64,000 nt of DNA from Mesostigma viride (Eukaryota > Streptophyta > Mesostigmatophyceae > Mesostigmatales > Mesostigmataceae), in NCBI GenBank assembly GCA_009746045.1, contig RPFO01000296.1, forward strand, positions 1,357,775 to 1,421,774, written 5' to 3'. Within the stretch, counting starts at the first letter, position 1. Each line of letters starts with the position of its first letter. Below are positions 41,812 to 53,800 of the stretch, in pieces. The notes under the pieces were generated by a model that saw nothing but the letters and a program-made list of their open reading frames with translations, searched no databases and had not been told where the DNA came from. The translations under genes were made by a program, and so were the position numbers.

Positions 41812-44800
41812 ATGGAACCAGCGCCCTCACTACACCGTTTCTCCCAGCGCATTGAGAAAACCGATGACCCCGTAATCGTAAAAACTGGGCGATGGATGCA
41901 GTCAGCAGATGGCGTACTCTCGCTTGCGCAGGGAATCGTGCATTGGAAGCCACCCGAGTCGGCCCTTACGCAGGCGTCTGCTGCCGTGACCGAGATCAGT
42001 TCTAGCAAGTACTGCCCTGATGACGGTCTGCCCGAGCTTCGAGCAGCCCTCGTCAAGAAAGTAGGTTTTCACAATTCACCATGCGTCCCAAAGACCTCTC
42101 TTTATAGCTGACTGGACGTGGTTGTTCCGATCTCACCATCTGTCACTGCTATGATCTCACGAGCTGTAGATATCGCACTTGGCAGGCGTCCTCATGCTTA
42201 TGGCCGAGAACCGAGTCACCTAGCGGCATACTTTGGTAATACTTATTTATTATAATGATTGTCAGTAAAAGAGCTTGTCGCGTGAATCAGGGCATCGTGA
42301 GGCGTTGACCGAGCCCGTTGGGTAACATCACTGATCACGGACAGCAGTGCTTGTTCCTCACGAGTTCACTGTACTGCAAGTTATAGTATTTGCACGATAT
42401 CAGCAACCAAATGAGACAGAAGTGATACACAAAGGCATCATCGCACACATTTTGTCCTTAAATTAAAAGCATTTGGTCCGTTGGGGTACCTGATCGAACG
42501 TCGGGTTCAGATCTGCATCGATGCTTTGACACGGTGACGTGTGCTGGCGCGGGCATATCCGTAATATGTGCTGCCTCCATGGAATTTGAGCGAGTGCATC
42601 ATCCCTGTCGGTTTTCATGAACCCCTGTCTACACTGAGGCGAGTTATCGTTAGCCCTCACCCACACTTCTGCCCACACCCAATCTCCGCCTCTTCGCCAG
42701 CTCCCTCCGCTATGCCCTGTCCATATGTCATGCATTCACAGCCCTCCACAGTCTGCTGGGCACACCTACATCCTTTTCCCTGTCCTGCATCCTTCTCACC
42801 TATATCCTACATCCTTTTCCCCTGTGGGGTTTTCCTGCCGCTGCAGTCTGTTTGTGGTCTCCCACGAGGATCGTCCCCACTATGGGAAGTCTACTCGGAT
42901 TCTTGTACCTTATCCTACGATAGCATAAGCCTAAGAACCATAGGCATACCTTTCCCAGTTGATGTTAGAACCACTGCCTAAGAGCCATTCCTAAACCCTT
43001 GTTTCTCCGTACGAAGTGCGTGGATTTTACTAATCGTCCGGTCGTGTGCCCACCCACCTCTCCTTTGTGTGCCCCCTGGCTTCTACTTGTCACAGATGTG
43101 CCCCATTGACTACTTATCTAGTCATGTGCCCACCCATCTGCTTATCTACGTTCATATCCCCATTTCCCAGCTCGTATGCCTCGATGGTTCCAAACTCGTC
43201 TCTCACAATTGCACCTCCACGCTCGTCTCTCATGGCTTTTGCTCTCGTGGCATGATGAATGCACCTCGTGGTGGGCAGTTGCTCTTTGGTCTCCGAATGT
43301 GCTTTTATAACTTGATCATATTGACTGCATTTCATGGCCCACAGCTGCGCAGTGAGAACAGGACCTCCGCACAAGAACAGCACCACCCGTGCCTTGTGTC
43401 TAACCATACATGTTTCCACCAAGTAGCCATGCTTCCAAACATGCGTCTGGACTTGTTTCCTATGGCCGTGGTGGCCCGCAGCTGCGCGAGGAGAGGAGCA
43501 CCACCCACGTCTCGTGCCTAACCATACGTGCTCCCACCCACAACGTGCGCCGTACCGTCCGCGTGCTTTCTTCCACAACGTGCGCTGCACCGTCCACGTG
43601 CTTCCTTCCACCCACACTGTGCGCCCTAAACCTTAAACCCTAAACCCTTAACCCTAAACCCTAAACACCCACGACGTGTGCCTAACCGTGTTGCCCAAAC
43701 TTCCTCTTCATTTGTGCCATTTTGGTCATGGTTGCCCACAGCTGCGTGATGAGAACGGGCTCACAAACTCCTCCGTGATGGTCACCGCGGGCGCCAACCA
43801 GGTGGGTGCCAACTTGCTCTCAGGGTATGATCAAATTTACTATAAATAAGATTATGGTACGACCGATTCTAGTCTGAACAGGTCACCGCGGACGCCAGCC
43901 TGGCAGGTGCCAACCGGTGGTTCACACAGTATTATACCTAGATACAGCGGACATGATATCCATGAACATAGACACAGAGGACATGATATCAATAAACCTA
44001 GATACCAAGGACTTGCTACTATAAATAAAAGCTTAACAGATCATCGCCTGCTCCCCCTCCCGCCCCCCCTGCCCCTCCCACCCCCAAGCCTTCCCCACCT
44101 CCCTTCCTGCTGCATGCTACTTCCTCCATCTACTTCCCCCCATGCACGCGTTACCCCGTGTGGCGCTTGCTCTATTCGACTTGAAAGCGCTTGCTCTATT
44201 TGACTTGGAAGCGCTTGCTCTATTTGACTTGGAAGCGCTTGCTCTATTCGACTTGAAAGCGCTTGCTTGCTCTATTCGAGTTGGAAGCGCTTGCTCTATT
44301 CGACTTTGAAAATCTTCCTCTATTCGACTTGAAAGTGCTTGCTCTATTCGATTAGTATGTTGGACTTAAAAATAATATTTTGTGCCCCATCCTCTACCAC
44401 TGTATTGCATTTGGTCTAGTTCCCCCTTCGCCCTCGCTGCCCCCTCTCTCCCACTTTCTCCCCTTAGTACCCCCCTTTCTCCCCCCTGCCCCCTTTGCCC
44501 CCTTTTTCCCATTTTCTCTCTGTTGCCCCTTTTCCCCCTTTGCCACCATCGGCCCCTTTGCCACCTTCGCCATCTTTGCCCCCTCTCTCCCCCCCTCTCC
44601 TCCCCTCTCCTCCCCTCTCCTCCCCTCTCCTCCCCTCTCCTCCCCTCTCCGCCCCTCTCCTCCCCTCTCCTCCCCTCGCCTCCCCTCTCCTCCCCTCTCC
44701 TCCCCTCTCCTCCCCTCTCCTCCCCTCTCCTCCCCTCTCCTCCCCTCTCCTCCCCTCTCCTCCCCTCTCCTCCCCTCTCCTCCCCTCTCCTCCCCTCTCC

Positions 44801-47800
44801 TCCCCTCTCCTCCCCTCCTCCTCTCCTCCCCTCCCTCCCCTCTCCTCCCCTCTCCTCCCCTCTCCTCCCCTCTCCTCCCCTCTCCTCCCCTCTCCTCCCC
44901 TCTCCTCCCCTCTCCTCCTCTCCTCCCCTCTCCTCCCCTCTCCTCCCCTCTCCTCCCCTCTCCTCCCTCTCCTCCCCTCTCCTCCCCTCTCCTCCCCTCT
45001 CCTCCCTCTCCTCCCCTCTCCTCCCCTCTCCTCCCCTCTCCTCCCTCTCCTCCCCTCTCCTCCCCTCTCCTCCCCTCTCCTCCCCTCTCCTCCCCTCTCC
45101 TCCCCTCTCCTCCCCTCTCCTCCCCTCTCCTCCCCTCTCCTCCCCTCTCCTCCCTCTCCTCCCCTCTCCTCCCCTCTCCTCCCCTCTCCTCCCCTCTCCT
45201 CCCTCTCCCCTCTCCTCCCCTCTCCTCCCTCTCCTCCCTCTCCTCCCCTCTCCTCCCCTCTCCTCCCCTCTCCTCCCCTCTCCTCTCCTCCCCTCTCCTC
45301 CCCTCTCCTCCCCTCTCCTCCCCTCTCCTCCCCTCTCCTCCCTCTCCTCCCCTCTCCTCCCCTCTCCTCCTCTCCTCCCCTCTCCTCCCCTCTCCTCCCC
45401 TCTCCTCCCTCTCCTCCCCTCTCCTCCCCTCTCCTCCCCTCTCCTCCCTCTCCTCCCCTCTCCTCCCCTCTCCTCCCCTCTCCTCCCCTCTCCTCCCCTC
45501 TCCTCCCCTCTCCTCCCCTCTCCTCCCCTCTCCTCCCCTCTCCTCCCCTCTCCTCCCCTCTCCTCCCCTCTCCTCCCCTCTCCTCCCCTCTCCTCCCCTC
45601 TCCTCCCCTCTCCTCCCCTCTCCTCCCCTCTCCTCCCCTCTCCTCCCCTCTCCTCCCCTCTCCTCCCCTCTCCTCCCTCTCCTCCCCTCTCCTCCCCTCT
45701 CCTCCCTCTCCTCCCCTCTCCTCCCCTCTCCTCCCCTCTCCTCCCCTCTCCTCCCCTCTCCTCCCCTCTCCTCCCCTCTCCTCCCCTCTCCTCCCCTCTC
45801 CTCCTCTCCTCCCCTCTCCTCCCCTCTCCTCCCCTCTCCTCCCCTCTCCTCCCCTCTCCTCCCCTCTCCTCCCTCTCTCCCTCTCCTCCTCTCCTCCCCT
45901 CTCCTCCCCTCTCCTCCCCTCTCCTCCCCTCTCCTCCCCTCACCTCCCCTCGCCTCCCCTCGCCTCCCCTCTCCTCCCCTCTCCTCCCCTCGCCTCCCCT
46001 CTCCTCCCCTCTCCTCCCCTCTCCTCCCCTTTGTTCCTTCCCCCACCGCGTAGGTTCGCCAACGTAGAGCTGACGCTGTTTGAAGTGCGCATGGTTCACC
46101 GCTCACCGCATTTTGGCGCCTCCCGGGCCATCCATCGCCTTTACTTCCCCTCCCTTCCCCTTAAAATTCCCCTACCCCCAGGCATTCACTAGCGTTGTGC
46201 CACATGAAATGCTTTATGTCTCGGCCCACCCTTCATATCTCCACCCCCTCCTTCTATACCCCCCCACCCACCCACGTGCAGGCATTCACCAACGTGGTGC
46301 TGGCTCTGTGCGACAACAAAGACAGCGTCGTCATGTTTGCGCCCTACTACTTCAACCACATGATGGCGTTTCAGATGACCGGCCTGGCCGACCGTGTGAT
46401 TGTCGGCCCCACCGTCACGGCGACAAACCTGCCAGACACAGGTTAGTGCGTGGGTGCCGGACACAGGTTAGTGGGTCAGAGAGTGGGTGATACAAGGATG
46501 TGCTAGGTGGTGCTAACTGCCAACGCCTGGCCGGACGTGTGAAAGTGCCGTCGACCGTCAACGCCACAAACCTGCCGGTCACAAGGGGTTTTCTTACTGA
46601 CTATATACCGATAGGTCATGGGGGGTGGAAAAAACAAAAAGATCAGACACCATGCTGAAATTTTCCAAAAGTTGGCCCTTGGACCCTACCTACCTAGCAC
46701 GTAGGCGCTATACCTAGCAAAACCCTGAGGTCCCAAGGGTTATAGGGGTCGACCTAGGGAGCAAAATGATCAGCTCCGCGAGCTCTACCGTTTGAGCATA
46801 TTGGTGTATGGGAAAGTTCCGGTTTTCTAAATGGGTCATTGGCCGGCGCGACGCGATCACTGGTGGCACGGCGCTGGATAGCCGAAGCCTTGTAGTGGTG
46901 GCAGACGGCAGCATACTTCCGTGCCTAGGGGCAGCACCATCTTGCGGGCAACCCCCCCCCCCTCTATGGTACCTGCCAAAATTTTGACTGCAGATTTGGG
47001 TTCAGCTCGCCAAGTGCTATCAGTTTGTCCGTCAAACCGTTTCAAAATTCCGACCATACAGGGAGCTAGCAGAAAATCCAAGTGTTTTGTTGTAAAAAAC
47101 CCATATCGGCCCGGCACCCTACCTACCTACCCTTTAAGTTAACGGTTTTTGAGGCTCTGTAACTTCTAACCTAGAGACCCCCTGGGGTTGTGACAAGTGG
47201 CAAACATGCTTGTTTTCGCGAGATCTACTTGAATCCAGCGCCGTGTAAATTTTCTTGTTTTTTTCCACCCCCCAGGGATAGGTCCTGACTGTTTCCCCAT
47301 ACCGGATCCCTTGCAGTCTGCGCGGTAGGGGATTGCGGTAGGACTTGTGTTGTTTGGATGGTGGGTGATCGCGAGGGGCCCTTGAGCCGTGCAGAGACGA
47401 GCCCGCCGAACATAAGAGGCCATCGCGAGGGGCTATGTGAGCCATGGCGGGGAGGCTTATGGAGGCATCATGAGGGGTCGTGGACCCCGTTGCGCCATCA
47501 CCGCAACATCCCTGGCTGACAAAAGGTGACCAGTAATGATTCCTCAGCTGACGCCAGCAATCGGACACCGCTGCGCTACCACGCAGTCAAGCGGGGCCAT
47601 GCAGCCAGCCACACACACCCTAAACAACACACCCTAAACATTGCATCCAAGGGGGTGTACAGCGCCTGTCTCTCCTGCCTCCCTGGCCACCATCTTGGGC
47701 ACAAGAGTGCAGCTGATGCGTGCTTTGCCCACGCTTGCACGTTGCGCCCACGCAACCATGCTGGTGGCCCTCTCTTGCCGCTGCTCTGTGGCCCTTCCTG

Positions 47801-50800
47801 CAGATTGGCTGGAGCGGCTGCTAGCGGAATCCGAGGAGCCCCCTGCGATGGTCACGGTAGTGAACCCAGCAAACCCAACGGGGGCGCTCTTCCCTCTGGA
47901 GACCCTGCAGGTGTGCGCCTCTGCCCCTGCGTGCGTGCTTTGAGATTTTCAAATTGCGTAGAATCCCAGCATGGAAAGTGCAAGAAGTTTTTGGTTTCCT
48001 CAATAGCATTCACAGTTCTAAACCTGAATTTCAGGCTGAAAAACACCAGCACTCCCTGTCTTTTTTGTGGCAGCGTGGTTGCATCCCCCAGGCAAATCAG
48101 GAAGCGGTTGACGCGCATGCTGTCTCCATGGCTGCACTGGAATGCCTCATAAAACGTGCGAGAGAGAGTGTGTGTGTGTGGTGTGTACGGTAGTGCATGC
48201 TTGGACCCTGCAGGCAGTGGAACGTGGTCAGCAGGAGTGAGGTCCCAGGGGGGGGATCGTCATGACAACCTTGGTGTCCGCTGTAACACCATGGCATGTA
48301 TATTACACCGTAGCGCTACAAAACCATAGTTTTTGCGTTTGGATAGGATTCAAGCTCAGCATCCACCGGCCGCAGCTTTGTGGATTCTTGAGGGCGCTGC
48401 GCCAACACTTTTCTCTGCAGTCACGCTGCCTTGCTACTGAATCAGTTCAAATTCTACTAGTAGTGCTTTGTTTACCCTACTGTAGGACAGCGTAGCATGA
48501 GCGGTAATGGTTCTTGATGGCTCCCGTAAGGGTTGACGAGCATCAACAAATGTAGACGTCATCTACTGGCCATCTTGATCCTGTAATAATGCATGCCCAT
48601 CTGAGCCGCAAAGCTTTGTGAGTTTCATGGGGTTTTAAAGCCTGCACAGTTTTGCGCTTAGTTTACCTAGTAGCTGGTCATGTAACCCCGATACCCTTGC
48701 CTGCGTGCGGGCCCCTCTCCCTCACCCATGGTTCATGCCCATACCTGTGCCTGTGTTGGCCTGCCGCAGCGGCTATCGGTACTCTGCAAGTCCAAGGGCG
48801 TGTGGCTGTGCGTCGACAACACGTACGAGTAGGTGCTCGCCTTCTTATAGAGTATGTGTTCCCATGCTCTCGTGACAAGACCCACCAGTAGGCACCCCCG
48901 CGCGCATGCCACCACCACCACCAGCAGTAGGTGCTCGCCGTCTTATAGAGTATGTGTTCCCATGCTCTCGTGACAAGACCCACCAGTAGGCACCCCCGCG
49001 CGCATGCCACCACCACCACCAGCAGTAGGTGCTCGCCTTCTTATAGAGTATGTGTTCCCATGCTCTCGTGACAAGACCCACCAGTAGGCACCCCCGCGCG
49101 CATGCCACCACCACCACCAGCGGTAGAGGCACCCGCACGGGCATCGTCCCCACTACCTCCGGTAGGGAGCATCATCCGGGAGACAGCCAACGCAGGCCAG
49201 AAATCATCAAGCTGCTACCTTGCTTGGTAGAATAATGGTTGGTATAATTTGTAATGTAATAATAATAGTTTATGACACGCAAAACACTGCACCTCCCCAA
49301 GTGCAGCTGCTCCCCTATCGTGCCTGCTTGCTCGCCAGCCTGCTTCAAATTGGCTCCTTTTCTGTTTGGCCCTGCAAAATGTTCGCACTGATTACCGACG
49401 GTGTGTGTGGCCTCGATCATGAAGTGGCCACTTGTGGTCGCCCATGAGCGTGCCAGGCCGGGGTTTAGGGTTTAGGGTTTAGGGTTCGCCTTTCCTGTCA
49501 TCGATAACCAATTCTTACTCACGGAGGGTTGTTGACCGTGTGGCGGCTGCCCACAATGCTTCCATGGCGATGGCCTACTACATCTACCCACAGTGGCCCC
49601 CGGCAATCTCTTTTTCTTTTTTCATGTATCAACCACTTCATTGCCCATGGTCCCTTATCAACCACTTCATTGCCCATGGTCCCTTATCAACCACTTCATT
49701 GCCCATGGTCCCTTATCAACCACTTCATTGCCCATGGTCCCTTATCAACCACTTCATTGCCCATGGTCCCTTATCAACCACTTCATTGCCCATGGTCCCT
49801 TATCAACCACTTCATTGCCCATGGTCCCTTATCAACCACTTCATTGCCCATGGTCCCTTATCAACCACTTCATTGCCCATGGTCCCTTATCAACCACTTC
49901 ATTGCCCATGGTCCCTTATCAACCACTTCATTGCCCATGGTCCCTTATCAACCACTTCATTGCCCATGGTCCCTTATCAACCACTTCATTGCCCATGGTC
50001 CCTTATCAACCACTTCATTGCCCATGGTCCCTTATCAACCACTTCATTGCCCATGGTCCCTTATCAACCACTTCATTGCCCATGGTCCCTTATCAACCAC
50101 TTCATTGCCCATGGTCCCTTATCAACCACTTCATTGCCCATGGTCCCTTATCAACCACTTCATTGCCCATGGTCCCTTATCAACCACTTCATTGCCCATG
50201 GTCCCTTATCAACCACTTCATTGCCCATGGTCCCTTATCAACCACTTCATTGCCCATGGTCCCTTATCAACCACTTCATTGCCCATGGTCCCTTATCAAC
50301 CACTTCATTGCCCATGGTCCCTTATCAACCACTTCATTGCCCATGGTCCCTTATCAACCACTTCATTGCCCATGGTCCCTTATCAACCACTTCATTGCCC
50401 ATGGTCCCTTATCAACCACTTCATTGCCCATGGTCCCTTATCAACCACTTCATTGCCCATGGTCCCTTATCAACCACTTCATTGCCCATGGTCCCTTATC
50501 AACCACTTCATTGCCCATGGTCCCTTATCAACCACTTCATTGCCCATGGTCCCTTATCAACCACTTCATTGCCCATGGTCCCTTATCAACCACTTCATTG
50601 CCCATGGTCCCTTATCAACCACTTCATTGCCCATGGTCCCTTATCAACCACTTCATTGCCCATGGTCCCTTATCAACCACTTCATTGCCCATGGTCCCTT
50701 ATCAACCACTTCATTGCCCATGGTCCCTTATCAACCACTTCATTGCCCATGGTCCCTTATCAACCACTTCATTGCCCATGGTCCCTTATCAACCACTTCA

Positions 50801-53800
50801 TTGCCCATGGTCCCTTATCAACCACTTCATTGCCCATGGTCCCTTATCAACCACTTCATTGCCCATGGTCCCTTATCAACCACTTCATTGCCCATGGTCC
50901 CTCACTCTTCTAATTGCGGCTGTCCACAATGAGCCCCCGGCAGGTACTTCCTTTCTGTGGGGCTGTAGGATACCCTACGGCACGCTTCGACCCACCGCTA
51001 CGCTACTGACCTACTGCTTCGAACCACCACTACGCCCTGGCAGGTACTTCGTCTATGACGGCCGGCGGCACCACACACTGGAGGGTGACCACATCGTCAA
51101 CATCTTCTCCTTCTCCAAGGCGTACGGCATGATGGGCTGGCGCGTGGGATATGTGCGTGCTGCCTGCATGCTCATGCCGGTGTGGACTGCCAAGTGTTGA
51201 TCCTAGAACCTGCCGGCATGCTGGTGGGGAGCTCTGATTGTTCCATCAGCCTGAATGCTGGTGCAGAGTTTTGATTGCACAAATGTCGAGGCTGGCGCGT
51301 CGGATACGTGAATGGTGCATGGGGGCTCGGGCAGGTGCCTGGTTCCTTGAAAGGGTTGCAGTTGTAGAAGCGTAGCCTCCTTCACGGTCCCTACCCTAGC
51401 CCAAACTCGTTGTCAGATACATGGACAAGTTGTCGTTAAATGGATATGTCCAAGGCCATAGTGTGGTCTTCTTCCGATGTCACGGTGTGGTTACTGCCCC
51501 ATCCTTCACCGTCTACATCGCCCATGCTTCCTCCTACTCCGGCTTCATGTGTTACATTTACAGTGCTACGTCAAGCCCTATGGTTGGTTGCACATCAGTG
51601 CTGCCGCCCCTCACTCCTACCCTGGCTTCGCCATGAATGGCCAATCCCATAACTCACCACCCTCTATCTGCCTAACCCTGTACTAGAACTTCCTCCTGCT
51701 CAGCGCTCACTTGGACTTCATCCCGATTCTCCCGATTTCTGGCCTGCGCTGGTTGTCTCCTTGATAGAGGGTGTTGCCCTGGCAGAGCCTAGTAATTACA
51801 TGCCCTTCTTTCTTTACCTAGAACTTTCTCCCGCCCACAGTTATATAATGATTAAAGAATGAATTCAAGTATAGGGGTTGCCCTTGCGACGTCTCGGGAT
51901 CACATGCCTACTGCCTCCTCTCTTGTTCTCCAGATGGCCAGCCTTCTTGGCCTCCTCCCCCCACCCTGTTGCTACACCAACCCAAAGCCTAACCCTCCCA
52001 TCGTACTCCACCACCACCGCTGGCCCCCTACACTCTCCTGATCGCCCACTCGGCCTCCTACCCCGGCCCGGTCTAACCCCAATCGTCTCACACCCCCGCT
52101 GCCCCTGCTTGTGCACCACCAGATCGCCTATTCCTTGTTATACCCTGGTCCGCGGGAGCAGCTGCTCAAGACACGGCCGTGATCTAACCCTATCACGTGC
52201 GCGTGCCATCGTCGCCCGCACACCCCTCCCACACTCCCCAGATCGCCTACTCCTCGTCATACCCCGGTCTGGGGGAGCAGCTGCTCAAGACTCAGGACAC
52301 GATCGCCATCTGCCCACCGGTGCTGTCGCAGAAGATGGCGCTGGCCGCGCTGCAGGGGGTGGGCGCGGGGTGGGTGCGCGACCTGGTGGCCAGCCTCGGC
52401 ACCAACCGGTGAGATGTGGAGCTTTCTTTATGGTTGCGATTGTGACATGATGGTGCGCGACCTGATGGCCTATCTGAGAACGCATAGGTTCGCGCAAGGC
52501 ACTTTACTGATTATTTTGTTGCTTGGGAAGCTTTTAGTGGTAAATGCTGATGACGTTGTAGCACGATGGTACACCTACCTAATGTTGACGAACTATAGTG
52601 GCCAGCCTTTGCACCGGCCGGTGACTTGGGCACATATGGTACTGCAATACGGAAATCATTTATTACGGATATGATGTATATATTATATTATATATCATCT
52701 GGATATGTTGTATTATATATTATTATATATAGATTATGGAGATATTATACATGACAGATATCAGATTGTACACGAAATGCTTTGGGACTGCGATCGTGTG
52801 ACACTGCGGTGTGCATGCTGGTGGCCAGCGCCAGCACGGGCAGGTCAGCCAAGAGCCCTTTATATGCAAACCATGTATAACGTTGGTTATTTTTGGTGCT
52901 CGCAGATGCTGCTGTGATACTGCAGCGCGCGAAGCACCACCCGGTGAGATTGGGGATCTGCTCATACCCCCTGACGCCCGAGATGATCCGAATAGCTCCA
53001 ACACTGCCATCCCACTGCTTGGTGATGCTATCCAGTTACAGGAACATGGTCGTAGACTGGGAGATGCGCCACACCGGGATTATGGTAACGATTTTAGTAC
53101 GACAATGATTATGGCAACGATTATAGTACGGCATCGATTATAGTAATGAATTTACTATAGTCGCGAAACGGTATCATGGGCCACGGATCCTCCTATCATA
53201 TATGCCACGCGTTTTTTACTGGGTTGAGTCGAGAATAGGAGCAGTATTTTATCTTTTTTATGGTTGTAATCCATCTCCTTATCGTTAAATGGTTTTAAAC
53301 TCTTAATCTATCTCCCTAACTCGAGATGGTTTTTTAAACTTTAGTCCATCTCCTTATCTTTTCATGGTTTTAACGCCGCACGACGGTGAGTCTTCTTCGT
53401 CGGCTATCCAGCCCGTCAGGCATTTCTTATCATCTTACCACCGCCGACCCACCACCCTGGTCCCGCTCCCCCCCCCCCCCCCCCTTCCATTGAACATTCG
53501 GGTATGTTCCATGCTCCAGTGCCTGTGTCCAAGCGGCACTGGCCCCCCTGGGGGTAGGTGCGGTGCTGCCAGCCCATGGTGCCATCTATTTCTTTGCCCG
53601 GCTGCCAGAATTACCCGGGGGTCAAGCGGATGGCGCTCAGGGGGATGTCAGCATGGACGAGCGCGTGTGCGAGTGGCTGGCCAGGAAGCACCGGGTGTGC
53701 GTAATCCCTGGCTCCGCCTGCGGTGAGTGAGACGGCAGCATACCATCCCTTAGGTTCGGGTAAGGACAGCCTTTGGAAAGCTGTTCCCCCTTCCCCACCT

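Noticed and set aside
44366-46106. Several overlapping open frames of 550-577 codons on both strands
   Set aside because: They are translations of the (TCTCCTCCCC)n tract, give only Pro/Ser/Leu or Gly/Glu/Arg repeats, and lie inside an intron of the aminotransferase gene.
49529-51200. Three overlapping frames of 457-535 codons on the + strand
   Set aside because: They are products of the 29-bp array, which has no stops in any phase. The real exon 6 at 51044-51152 was taken separately.
52911-52966. Candidate aminotransferase exon at DAAVILQRAKHH
   Set aside because: It resembled the expected sequence but has no acceptor in the needed phase. The exon at 53520-53722 joins exon 7 in frame and matches the family better.
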